Positions 1-6,685 of a stretch of 9,781 nucleotides of DNA are shown one piece after another. The first letter of the stretch is position 1; each line of letters opens with the position of its first letter. The position numbers and the translations under genes are program-made. Source of the stretch: Gammaproteobacteria bacterium (GTDB lineage: Bacteria; Pseudomonadota; Gammaproteobacteria; SZUA-229); the NCBI GenBank assembly GCA_029879605.1, contig JAOUQA010000047.1, positions 1 through 9,781 of the forward strand, given 5' to 3'. The notes below the pieces were generated by a model. It did not search any database. It was not told the DNA's origin and saw only the letters and a program-made list of their open reading frames with translations.

Positions 1-126
1 GACGTTTACAATGAAAAAACAGCCCCTCTTGCAGGTTTTTATGAAAAAGAAGGTATGCTGTTAACGGTCAATGCTACATCAAGTGATGCCGTAATTGATG
101 CTATCAAGGCTCAACTGGCTAAATAA
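1..126 (+). CDS. adk: Adenylate kinase, C-terminal end (partial)
   Basis: Only the last 41 codons and the TAA stop (124-126) are present; the gene starts left of the window. Adenylate kinase interconverts ATP + AMP and two ADP in the cytoplasm. The visible tail contains VYNEKTAPLAGFYEKEG followed by a short beta strand (MLLTVNAT) and a final helix (DAVIDAIKAQLAK). This matches the end of long-type bacterial Adk, where the motif Y-x-x-x-T-x-P-L-x-x-Y-Y-x-x-x-G precedes the last strand and helix. The nucleotide-binding P-loop and LID domain lie outside the window, so activity cannot be judged here. A strong terminator follows 19 bases after the stop, so adk is probably the last gene of its transcript. 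The call rests on the tail motif alone but fits the family well. Confidence 0.87.
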   Translation, partial: DVYNEKTAPLAGFYEKEGMLLTVNATSSDAVIDAIKAQLAK

Positions 127-145
127 GTTTTATCGACCAGTTATG

Positions 146-180
146 AAAAGGCGCGCTGTAGTAATACAGTGCGCCTTTTT
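146..180 (+). terminator. Rho-independent terminator after adk
   Basis: A long hairpin is visible. The left arm (146-160) and right arm (165-179) pair over 15 positions with one G-T wobble, enclosing the tetraloop GTAA (161-164). The stem contains the G+C-rich core GGCGC/GCGCC and is followed by a run of T (175-181). The arms also begin with AAAA and end with TTTT, so the hairpin could act in both directions. It separates adk from the sensory pair. Confidence 0.92.
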
Positions 181-190
181 TATGTGCATA

Positions 191-219
191 TTGAAATAAT
201 AGCGGTACTGTTTTTTAAT
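191..219 (+). promoter_or_regulatory. Putative sigma-70 promoter for the binding protein-kinase pair
   Basis: TTGAAA (191-196, 5 of 6 to the -35 consensus) and TTTAAT (214-219, 5 of 6 to the -10 consensus) are separated by 17 bases. The predicted start of transcription is near 226, about 80 bases before the ATG at 306. It lies just past the adk terminator, as expected for an independent transcription unit. The match is by eye only, and the region is A+T-rich, so chance matches are possible. Confidence 0.45.
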
Positions 220-224
220 AACAT

Positions 225-244
225 ACCATGACACATGGCATGGT
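225..244. promoter_or_regulatory. Inverted repeat at the predicted transcription start (possible operator)
   Basis: ACCATG (225-230) and CATGGT (239-244) are inverted copies separated by 8 bases. A second, nested dyad, CCATG-ACA-CATGG, spans 226-238. The element starts at the predicted +1 position of the promoter at 191-219, a usual place for a repressor site. It could equally be a small hairpin in the leader RNA. No regulator is identified. Confidence 0.3.
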
Positions 245-252
245 TTGTCTGT

Positions 253-272
253 TAGAATGTTGTCGCATTCTA
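253..272. repeat. Inverted repeat in the leader before the binding-protein gene
   Basis: TAGAATG (253-259) and CATTCTA (266-272) form a 7-base perfect inverted repeat with a 6-base loop. The repeat ends 33 bases before the chosen ATG. It could form a modest hairpin in the leader RNA or be a protein-binding dyad. No run of T follows, so it is not a terminator. Confidence 0.3.
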
Positions 273-295
273 TAGGTGACCTGGCAATCCATACC

Positions 296-300
296 GGGAG
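296..300 (+). promoter_or_regulatory. Ribosome binding site that fixes the ATG at 306
   Basis: GGGAG lies 5 bases before ATG 306. The longer reading frame from GTG 276 has no comparable purine-rich site in front of it, so the ATG at 306 is the better start for the binding protein. Confidence 0.65.
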
Positions 301-305
301 TAACT

Positions 306-1274
306 ATGTTGGTAGTAGCATCCCTTCAAAGAAATCTGTCTGATCATAAATTCATCAGTTCTACGCTGTTTCTGTTTGTATTCCTGTTTGCAATTGAATG
401 TTTCGGTGCTGGAACACAGAAAGCGAAATATGTGGTTGCCTATGCTCAGGATACTATGACAAATGACTGGCGAGCTGCACAGGTTCAGCAGCTTGAGGAA
501 GGGTTTGCAAAATACCCGGGTATAAAATTTATTTTTACTGATGCGAATGGTAGTACGGCAAAACAGGTTCAAGATATCGAAGACCTGGTTTATCAGAAAG
601 TTGATGTGTTGATGACGAGTCCGAGAGACATGAATCTGATGACACCGGTTATTAGTAAAACATATAAAAGTGGTATACCCGTTGTACTGGTTACCAGGCG
701 TATTAGTAATGATGATTTTACCAGTTTTGTTGCACCTGATGATCGGGATATAGCCAGGCAGGCAGCTCGTTATATAGCAAAAAAACTTAATGGTAAGGGA
801 CGTGTTTTTATGCTTCAAGGTGTGCCGACAGCCACAACAGCAATAATGAGGACTGAAGGTTTTTTAGAAGAAATAAAAAAATATCCTGGCATTAAAGTCG
901 TTGCAATTAAAACAGCTAATTATTTGCGTTCTGATGCAGTTAAGGTAACTGATGAGCTTATTGCTTCGGGTATAGAATTTGATGCCCTGTATGCACAAAG
1001 TGACAGTATGGCGAGTGGCGCCAGGCTGGCTATGGTTAAGTCAGGTATTAATCCGGTAGATAAAATCATCGTTGGAATTGATTACATATCAGAAGCAAAA
1101 AAAGCAATTATTGAAGGTCATCAGTCTGCCTCGTTTCTGTATCCTACTTCAGCTAGCCAGGCAGTCCAGGTTGTTTTAAAAATATTAAATAATAAAAAAG
1201 TACCCAGGCATGTCAGGGTAGATAGTCGAATAATAACAAAAAATAATGTACATGCAGTTGATCCAATATTTTGA
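306..1274 (+). CDS. Periplasmic sugar-binding-type protein, probable partner of the adjacent sensor kinase
   Basis: A 322-residue protein from ATG 306 (a GTG at 276 would add 10 residues but lacks a Shine-Dalgarno site). Residues 1-15 are a polar leader and 16-35 a hydrophobic stretch ending in FGA, so it is probably exported by Sec and cleaved by signal peptidase I. The cysteine at about 32 is preceded by Glu and does not make a lipobox. The mature part has the two-lobe fold of the ribose-binding (Peripla_BP_4, RbsB-like) family: a first strand KYVVAYAQ, the segment DRDIARQAARYIAKKLNGKG, then MRTEGFLEEI, YAQSDSMASGA and VGIDY. R131/R132, R182 and D259 fall where RbsB-type proteins contact a sugar, but the ligand cannot be read from this. 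No permease or ATPase gene follows; the next gene is a membrane sensor kinase. By analogy with LuxP and TorT, I infer a ligand-presenting role rather than transport. Confidence 0.85.
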   Translation: MLVVASLQRNLSDHKFISSTLFLFVFLFAIECFGAGTQKAKYVVAYAQDTMTNDWRAAQVQQLEEGFAKYPGIKFIFTDANGSTAKQVQDIEDLVYQKVDVLMTSPRDMNLMTPVISKTYKSGIPVVLVTRRISNDDFTSFVAPDDRDIARQAARYIAKKLNGKGRVFMLQGVPTATTAIMRTEGFLEEIKKYPGIKVVAIKTANYLRSDAVKVTDELIASGIEFDALYAQSDSMASGARLAMVKSGINPVDKIIVGIDYISEAKKAIIEGHQSASFLYPTSASQAVQVVLKILNNKKVPRHVRVDSRIITKNNVHAVDPIF

Positions 1275-1290
1275 TATTTAAACAGGAGTT

Positions 1291-1296
1291 GCAGGA
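1291..1296 (+). promoter_or_regulatory. Ribosome binding site of the hybrid kinase
   Basis: GCAGGA lies 6 bases before ATG 1303. A second purine site, CAGGAG (1283-1288), lies further upstream. Both sit in the 28-base gap after the binding-protein stop codon, which supports translation of both genes from one transcript. Confidence 0.6.
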
Positions 1297-1302
1297 TATT
1301 TC

Positions 1303-4170
1303 ATGAGGCTATCTTTGAGTCTTAAGTATAAGCTGCTTGTATTACTGCTGCTATCAATAGCAGTAGTCATGCTATTGTCTGGGGGGGCTTTGAGTTACTT
1401 CATATATAAAGATTATGAAGAAAATTCCGAACAGGTGCTTGCTGATTTTTATTCAAATGTAAGTGAGTCATTTCGTGCTACTGAAATTGAAATGGCTAAG
1501 GCAGTTTTAAGTGTTTCATCACGCCAGTCACTAGTTTCATCCTTGAGTTTGATTTCTGAGTATTCGGACATTGATAACTATGACCATTTAATGTTTGATC
1601 CAGAAAAAAAGGATATGGCAAAGACATTACTGAATTTCGCTCGTGCTGCCCGGGTTGATCATGTGCGTGTATATGATAATAACAAGTGGCTGGTTTCATA
1701 TGTTGATATTCAGCCTGGCCATAACGATTATGGTTATCTCAGTTTTAAAAATAAACGCCCAGATTTGAAAGTTTTTAATGCTTTAGATAATACCAGTTTA
1801 AAAACAGATCCAGCTGACATCTCGTGGAGCAAAGATACTTATTTTCTTCAAGGCATTAAGGTGAAGACTGTTTACTACAAGGAATACTCAACTGGGATAG
1901 CAATTGAGTCTATTGTGCCAATAGAGAGGGTTTTCCCTGATAAGACATCTAAAGTAGTTGGTAATATAGTATTAACTCGTTTTCTTACTAGCGAGTATTT
2001 TTCTTCCCTGTATAAACATGCCTATGCAGAATTCGGTATTTTAACTCGAAATAATTATTATATTAGTGATGTTGCTAAATTTGCTGCTTATGATGATTTG
2101 TTAATGGCTCCAGAATTATTTTCATCATCTTCTGCAAATATTGAGGCTATGCTGAGTAATGATGATTATTTTATAAAAGCATTTTCTGTTTTATTAAATG
2201 ATGGTGAAAGATTCTACATAGTTGCAGGACTGGGTAAGCAGATTCTGCATGATCAGGTTGTCTCTATGTACCAGATGATGGCGGTTGTTTTTGTATTATC
2301 TGCCCTGGCAGTTATACCCGTTGTGTTCCTGTTTGTTCAACGATCAATTACAAACCCGATATCCCATCTGACTAGTAATGCGGAAGCATTGAGGCATGGT
2401 GATTATTCGATTTCTGATGAGTTGTTTCATTCTGTGGAATTCGAGATTCTAAAACAGGCAATGAATACTGCTGCTTTAACGATTGAAGCAAGAGAAGATG
2501 ATCTGAATGTGATACATATGGATTTAGAGAATCGTGTTAAAGATCGCACTAGCGATCTTGAGAAAACCAATCAGCAACTGGCTGAAGAGATAAAAAATCG
2601 TGAGATTGTACAGCAGCAATTGCTTGAGTCAGGAAAAATGTTGCAACTGGTTATGGATAATATCCCACAGTATATTTTCTGGAAAGATTTGAATTTTAAT
2701 TATATTGGCTGTAATAAGAATTTTCTTAAAATTTCAGGTTTTGATTCTGTAGAAAATATTGCTGGTAAAAATGATTATGATTTGCCATGGACATCTGAAG
2801 AAACTGAAAAATATAGAAAATATGATCTACAAGTTATGGAAAATGATCAGGCTGAATTTAATATACAGGGAACACAGCATACAGCTGATGGCAGGGTTAT
2901 CTTTATAAATACGAATAAAGTGCCATTACATGATGTTCATGGGCGGGTAATCGGTGTTCTTGGGGCATATGAGGACATTACAGAACGCAAGCTGGCTGAT
3001 GATGAATTACAACATGCCAGGGATGTAGCTGAAAAATCCAGCCAGGCCAAGTCAGAGTTTTTATCCCGTATGAGTCATGAGCTACGCACACCATTAAATG
3101 CAATTATTGGTTTTTCACAATTGCTTTCACTCGAGTCTTTGACGGAGCAACAAAGCCAGAATGTTGAAGAAGTGCTGCGCTCTGGTGATCATCTGCTGGA
3201 CTTAATTAATGAGGTTCTTGACCTGGCAAAGATCGAGTCCGGCAAGGTGGATCTTGATATTGAGCCTGTAATGTTGCTGGACGCTGTTAATGAATCTGCC
3301 CGGTTTATAGAAAACCTGGCTGCTTCTAATAATGTTGAGATTAATGTTGGTAGTATTTCAGGTGAAGTTATTGGTATCACGGGTGATGTTTATGTGTATG
3401 CTGATAAGTTACGCCTCAAACAGGTAATTATTAACCTGCTAACAAATGCTGTTAAATATAACAGGTCAGGCGGTAAAGTTGATGTTGAATTTAAAATGCT
3501 ATCCGCAGCCTATATTGAAATCAGTATTATAGATACAGGAGTAGGTATTTCAGCCAGTGATATGGATAAGTTGTTTATTCCTTTTGAACGACTTGGAGGT
3601 AGTAATGATAAAGTTGAGGGAACCGGGATAGGGCTGGTTATAACAAAAGATCTTATTGAACTTATGGGTGGTTATATAACATGTACTAGTAAGCCTAATA
3701 CTGGCACGCGTTTTAGTTTTACTTTGCCTATATACACTAAATTACCTGATCAGTTGATCGAAAAAGATGCTGCTAAAGACACTTTGATGGCATCGTCTAC
3801 ACATGAAATAAAAGTGCTTTATATAGAGGATAACATGGCGAATCTTCGCCTTGTGCAAAGGGTGTTAAAGGTACGCGACAATGTTGTTTTTCTTTCTGCA
3901 TCGAATGCCGAGGAAGGTATAGAAATAGCGACTAAAGAATTGCCTGATCTAGTTCTGATGGATATTAATCTGCCAGGTATGGATGGTTATCAAGCGCTTG
4001 AAGTTTTACGTAGTAATGCTGCTACCAGTCAATTACTGGTTGTGGCCCTGTCAGCAAATGCTATGAGTCATGATATGCAGCGTGCTGATATGGAATCATT
4101 TGATCATTATCTTACCAAGCCAATTGATGTTCCTGAGTTCCTGAGATTTATTGATGAAATAATGACCTAG
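1303..4170 (+). CDS. Membrane hybrid sensor histidine kinase with PAS and receiver domains (LuxQ/TorS-like architecture)
   Basis: A 955-residue inner-membrane protein. TM1 spans about residues 11-34. A periplasmic sensor of about 285 residues follows (36-320), large enough for a double PAS/Cache-type fold. TM2 spans about 322-345. A HAMP linker (347-398), a charged coiled coil (400-445) and a PAS domain (about 445-562) lead to HisKA, with the phospho-accepting H592 in SHELRTPLNA. The ATPase domain carries an N-box (N711/N715), the G1 box DTGVG (744-748), the F-box FIPFERL (758-764) and the G2 box GTGIGL (773-778). The C-terminal receiver (about 836-950) has acidic E842/D843, phospho-acceptor D887, S917 and K939. 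All key catalytic residues are present. No histidine phosphotransfer domain follows the receiver, so a separate phosphotransfer protein, or phosphatase use of the receiver, is expected. It is probably cotranscribed with the binding protein 28 bases upstream. The coding sequence is markedly A+T-rich; for example 2161-2220 has 13 G/C in 60. Confidence 0.93.
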   Translation: MRLSLSLKYKLLVLLLLSIAVVMLLSGGALSYFIYKDYEENSEQVLADFYSNVSESFRATEIEMAKAVLSVSSRQSLVSSLSLISEYSDIDNYDHLMFDPEKKDMAKTLLNFARAARVDHVRVYDNNKWLVSYVDIQPGHNDYGYLSFKNKRPDLKVFNALDNTSLKTDPADISWSKDTYFLQGIKVKTVYYKEYSTGIAIESIVPIERVFPDKTSKVVGNIVLTRFLTSEYFSSLYKHAYAEFGILTRNNYYISDVAKFAAYDDLLMAPELFSSSSANIEAMLSNDDYFIKAFSVLLNDGERFYIVAGLGKQILHDQVVSMYQMMAVVFVLSALAVIPVVFLFVQRSITNPISHLTSNAEALRHGDYSISDELFHSVEFEILKQAMNTAALTIEAREDDLNVIHMDLENRVKDRTSDLEKTNQQLAEEIKNREIVQQQLLESGKMLQLVMDNIPQYIFWKDLNFNYIGCNKNFLKISGFDSVENIAGKNDYDLPWTSEETEKYRKYDLQVMENDQAEFNIQGTQHTADGRVIFINTNKVPLHDVHGRVIGVLGAYEDITERKLADDELQHARDVAEKSSQAKSEFLSRMSHELRTPLNAIIGFSQLLSLESLTEQQSQNVEEVLRSGDHLLDLINEVLDLAKIESGKVDLDIEPVMLLDAVNESARFIENLAASNNVEINVGSISGEVIGITGDVYVYADKLRLKQVIINLLTNAVKYNRSGGKVDVEFKMLSAAYIEISIIDTGVGISASDMDKLFIPFERLGGSNDKVEGTGIGLVITKDLIELMGGYITCTSKPNTGTRFSFTLPIYTKLPDQLIEKDAAKDTLMASSTHEIKVLYIEDNMANLRLVQRVLKVRDNVVFLSASNAEEGIEIATKELPDLVLMDINLPGMDGYQALEVLRSNAATSQLLVVALSANAMSHDMQRADMESFDHYLTKPIDVPEFLRFIDEIMT

Positions 4171-4212
4171 ATATTTCTGGATTTTTGTTTTATGGCGTTG
4201 TATACATCAGTC

Positions 4213-4344
4213 CTAGACTGAATAGACATGTTGTTCCATAAAATATTGAAGATCTTCAATGTTTTTAATTACTTCATGGATGGGATGCTGTTCCAGCCTG
4301 CTTTGAAATTGCTGAATGACCTGCTGGGAAATAATATTGTTCAC
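4213..4344 (-). pseudogene. Truncated N-terminal fragment of a DUF3050 (heme-oxygenase-like) gene
   Basis: Reading the - strand from GTG 4344 gives 43 codons ending at TAG (4213-4215). Residues 19-43 contain HPIHEVIKNIEDLQ and FMEQHVYSV. As I remember the DUF3050 family (PF11251), its N-terminus reads HP-hydrophobic-Tyr ... hydrophobic-EDL-x-x-FM-x-x-HV-(F/Y)-x-V, followed by WDFMSLLK. Here the Trp codon expected after VYSV is TAG, then GAC (Asp) follows, and after that the similarity stops. A full gene would need roughly 250 codons, but the 3' end of the kinase gene begins only 43 bases further on. I therefore read this as a decayed remnant. It lies 21 bases downstream of slyX on the same strand and was probably once in that operon. 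No convincing ribosome binding site precedes the GTG. It could alternatively be an unrelated 43-residue ORF. The family match is from memory. Confidence 0.62.
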
Positions 4345-4365
4345 GGGTAGTAATACAGTAATATA

Positions 4366-4569
4366 TTAGTAGTGGGGTGGCGGTGACTCTTCAGATGGTG
4401 AAAGAATATTATTTTCTGTTGCTGTTTTCAGGCGCTTTTCAAGGTTGCCCAACTGTTCTTTTAATGCGTCAATGGTTCTCTGTTGCTGGTAAATAATTTT
4501 ATCCAGCTCTTCAATGTGATTCTCCTGGTGTGTCAGGCGAATTTCCAGGTCGATAATTTTAGTTTCCAT
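4366..4569 (-). CDS. slyX: SlyX family protein
   Basis: A 67-residue protein whose first 53 residues form a nearly continuous coiled coil with hydrophobic heptad spacing (IIDLEIRLTHQENHIEEL, then LDKIIYQQQ). It ends in the proline-rich tail SPPPHY, which is the family hallmark. Its length is typical for SlyX (about 70 residues). The family was named from a gene beside slyD in enteric bacteria and has no established biochemical function; it is probably a small cytoplasmic oligomer. The ATG lies inside the 3' end of the cysZ gene, giving an 11-base overlap (4559-4569) that implies translational coupling. Only a weak purine site, GGGAA, precedes the ATG within cysZ. The gene downstream on the same strand is a decayed fragment. 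Confidence 0.9.
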   Translation of the reverse strand: METKIIDLEIRLTHQENHIEELDKIIYQQQRTIDALKEQLGNLEKRLKTATENNILSPSEESPPPHY

Positions 4570-5311
4570 TGCTTGTTTGTTCCCGTTTTACCCAGAGGGC
4601 TGTTGCACCTGCAACACTGGCAGGCATAGCAAAAAAATTCACAACAGGTATGCTGGTAAGTAACAGGATACCTGTTCCCAGTCCCAGGCTGGATGTTTTC
4701 TGTTTAGTAGCATGCTGGTTAATTTCTTTGAAATAATGACCATGATTGTTCATCGGGTAATCCAGGTATTCAAGTGCCAGCATCCAGGCACCGAAAACAA
4801 ACCATAATACAGGTGCCGTGATGTTTAAAATTGGTATGAAAGACAGGACAAGAATTAACAGTGACCATTTAACAAGATAGAGTAATTTGCCAATTTCTGA
4901 TCCAACGGATTTTTTTATGGTTACCCAGGGGGGGAATGTTGGAATATGTTTATCTGGATCTTTGCCCAGGGATGCTTCTACTTTTTCTGACAGCAAACTG
5001 TTAAAGGGTGCAGCAATTAAATTGGCAATAAAGGTAAAGCTATAAAAAGCTATAAAAAATATCATAAACGTAAATAACGGCCAGAGTAGCCATCGGATGC
5101 TGTCTTCCAGCCAGGATAACCAGTCGGGAAAATCAGGCATCAGGGATTCCATCCATTGTGAAAACATCATGATCAGTACAGCGATACCCATGCTGAACAG
5201 GCTGATGTTGATCATCAGTGGAATCATCACAAAGTGACGTATACCTCGCTGGTTAATAATTTTCAGGCCTTTTAATGAAAACAGAAAGCCACTTAAAAAT
5301 GCTCGGATCAT
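4559..5311 (-). CDS. cysZ: CysZ-type sulfate permease (EI24 domain membrane protein)
   Basis: A 250-residue inner-membrane protein, close to the 253 residues of E. coli CysZ. In enteric bacteria CysZ mediates sulfate uptake for cysteine synthesis. Hydrophobic segments lie at about residues 28-50, 70-98, 145-180 (long enough for a hairpin) and 207-240. Family signatures are visible: APFNSLLSEKVE (101-112), in the cytoplasmic loop after the second segment, and EYLDYPMNNHGHYF (181-194). No other sulfur assimilation gene is adjacent, so the role rests on the family alone. slyX overlaps its 3' end. The ATG at 5311 is preceded by only a short AGG-type site, but MIRAFLSGFLFSLKGLKII is the typical family N-terminus. 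The coding region is less A+T-rich than the sensory pair and more so than the kinase gene upstream. Confidence 0.88.
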   Translation of the reverse strand: MIRAFLSGFLFSLKGLKIINQRGIRHFVMIPLMINISLFSMGIAVLIMMFSQWMESLMPDFPDWLSWLEDSIRWLLWPLFTFMIFFIAFYSFTFIANLIAAPFNSLLSEKVEASLGKDPDKHIPTFPPWVTIKKSVGSEIGKLLYLVKWSLLILVLSFIPILNITAPVLWFVFGAWMLALEYLDYPMNNHGHYFKEINQHATKQKTSSLGLGTGILLLTSIPVVNFFAMPASVAGATALWVKREQTSNGN

Positions 5312-5415
5312 TACCTGTCTACTCTTTGAATGTCAGTGTTAAACATAACATGTTTTTGATTTTTTCATTGTGGTTGCATTGTTAGAAATTATGTCAACTT
5401 GATGGCTGTTATATT

Positions 5416-6678
5416 TTATACGGCTTGCATGGCTAATAAAGCAGTGCCAACACAGGCTTCCGTATTGTCTGCCGTGGTGATGTTTACACCTGTTATATCC
5501 TGGCGGATTCTACGCCATGCCAGGTTAACACTGCCACCACCTGCGGTGCGAATATTAACCGGGTAAGGTGTACCCAGCTCATGCAGTTTCTGGTAACCCT
5601 TGTGTTCGATACGGGCTATGCCTTCCAGCATTGCCTGGAAAAAAACAACCGGCTGCTCAGGCCTGGGTTCAAGTTTTGGCTGTAATTCCGGATCAGATTG
5701 AGGGAAACGTTCACCTTTTTTTAGCAGCGGATAATAATCCAGGCCAGTGGTCTGTTCCGGTTGTAGCTGGCTTGTCATGTCCCGCATTTGCTGATCCGTG
5801 AAAAACTGTTTTAATACGGTGCCACCACTATTGGAAGCACCACCTGCCAGCCAGTAATTTCCCAGCCGGTGACTGTAGATGCCGTAGTCAGCATTGAATA
5901 CCGGTTGCTCGCAGATAATTTTTAATACCAGTGTGCTGCCCAGCGAGGTGACTGCTTCACCGGGCTGGCTGGCACCCGTGGCCAGGAAAGCAGCGATACT
6001 GTCAGTGGTACCCGAGATGACCCGGGTAGTTCTAGCCAGGCCAAATTGCTGGCAGATAGAATCAGTCAGGCAGCCAATGTCGGTACCCGGTGGAATAGCC
6101 TCTGGCAGGAGATGCCTGATACCCAGGCTGTTGATCCAGCCAGGCCATTCCCTCTTGACCGGGTCGTAGCCGGTTTTCAGGGCATTATTTTCATCACTGA
6201 TGTTGAATCGACCTGATAATTTACCCAGTACCCAGTCAGCCTGGTGCAGGGCATGGCTTGCCACCGGATTGTGTTCATATAACCACAATAGCCTGGCAAG
6301 GCCAGACCCGGCACCACTGGCGGGTGAATTCTCCGGGGCATGCCGGGCTATGTGCCGAGCCTGTTCAATAGCACGGTTATCGTTATACATCAGGGCAGGG
6401 GCCAGTGGCTCTCCCTTTTCATCTGTGACCAGTACTGTGCCGGAGGTGCCATCAACGGCAATTGCAGCCACCTGGGTTGCATCAATCTGTTGGCAAAGTT
6501 CGCTGAGTAATTGCTCAACTTCCTGCCACCAGAGCCGGGCATCCTGCTCCAGCGCATTCTTTTCTGTTAGTGGTGCGGGCCAGTTGCGGCTGCAAATATG
6601 AACTATCTGCCTGTTTTCATCCAGTGCGCAGGCGCGACAGCCCGAAGTGCCGAGGTCAATGCCAATGTAGAGAGCCAT
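5416..6678 (-). CDS. FGGY-family sugar kinase, short D-ribulose kinase type
   Basis: A 420-residue cytoplasmic kinase of the FGGY family (ATP-dependent phosphorylation of a sugar or polyol). The N-terminal phosphate-binding loop reads YIGIDLGTSGCRA (4-16), with D8 and T11. VDGTSGT (75-81) and MYNDNRA (97-103) line the sugar site. SGTTDS (222-227) carries D226, the likely catalytic base. The C-terminal lobe has TSLGSTLVLK (244-253), GGASNSGGT (279-287), TAGGGS (378-383) and a closing TEACVGTALLA (406-416). It is about 80 residues shorter than classical xylulokinase or glycerol kinase. It therefore resembles the compact cyanobacterial and plant enzymes of the SePSK/AtXK-1 type, shown to act on D-ribulose. 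Substrate assignment is by that likeness only. Its ATG lies 7 bases after the queF stop, so the two are probably cotranscribed. No terminator is evident after it. Confidence 0.85.
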   Translation of the reverse strand: MALYIGIDLGTSGCRACALDENRQIVHICSRNWPAPLTEKNALEQDARLWWQEVEQLLSELCQQIDATQVAAIAVDGTSGTVLVTDEKGEPLAPALMYNDNRAIEQARHIARHAPENSPASGAGSGLARLLWLYEHNPVASHALHQADWVLGKLSGRFNISDENNALKTGYDPVKREWPGWINSLGIRHLLPEAIPPGTDIGCLTDSICQQFGLARTTRVISGTTDSIAAFLATGASQPGEAVTSLGSTLVLKIICEQPVFNADYGIYSHRLGNYWLAGGASNSGGTVLKQFFTDQQMRDMTSQLQPEQTTGLDYYPLLKKGERFPQSDPELQPKLEPRPEQPVVFFQAMLEGIARIEHKGYQKLHELGTPYPVNIRTAGGGSVNLAWRRIRQDITGVNITTADNTEACVGTALLAMQAV

Positions 6679-6685
6679 GAATATC

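Noticed and set aside
276..305. GTG at 276 as the start of the binding protein
   Set aside because: There is no Shine-Dalgarno site before it, while GGGAG lies 5 bases before the in-frame ATG at 306, which also gives a more normal signal peptide.
270..818. - strand open frame of 182 codons opposite the binding-protein gene
   Set aside because: It is antisense to a gene with a signal peptide and clear family motifs, and the translation is low in recognisable structure.
4359..4368. TAATATATTA palindrome at the end of slyX
   Set aside because: It is a short A+T-only palindrome overlapping the TAA stop, with no G+C stem or T run, so not a terminator.
5392..5397. Perfect TTGACA on the - strand upstream of cysZ
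   Set aside because: No convincing -10 lies at 16-18 bases; the nearest, CACAAT, is at 19 bases and matches only 4 of 6. I do not call a promoter, though the 104-base gap before cysZ may well contain one.
5568..6601. + strand open frames opposite the FGGY kinase gene
   Set aside because: They are antisense to a well-supported kinase with intact motifs and have no family features; they are shadow frames.
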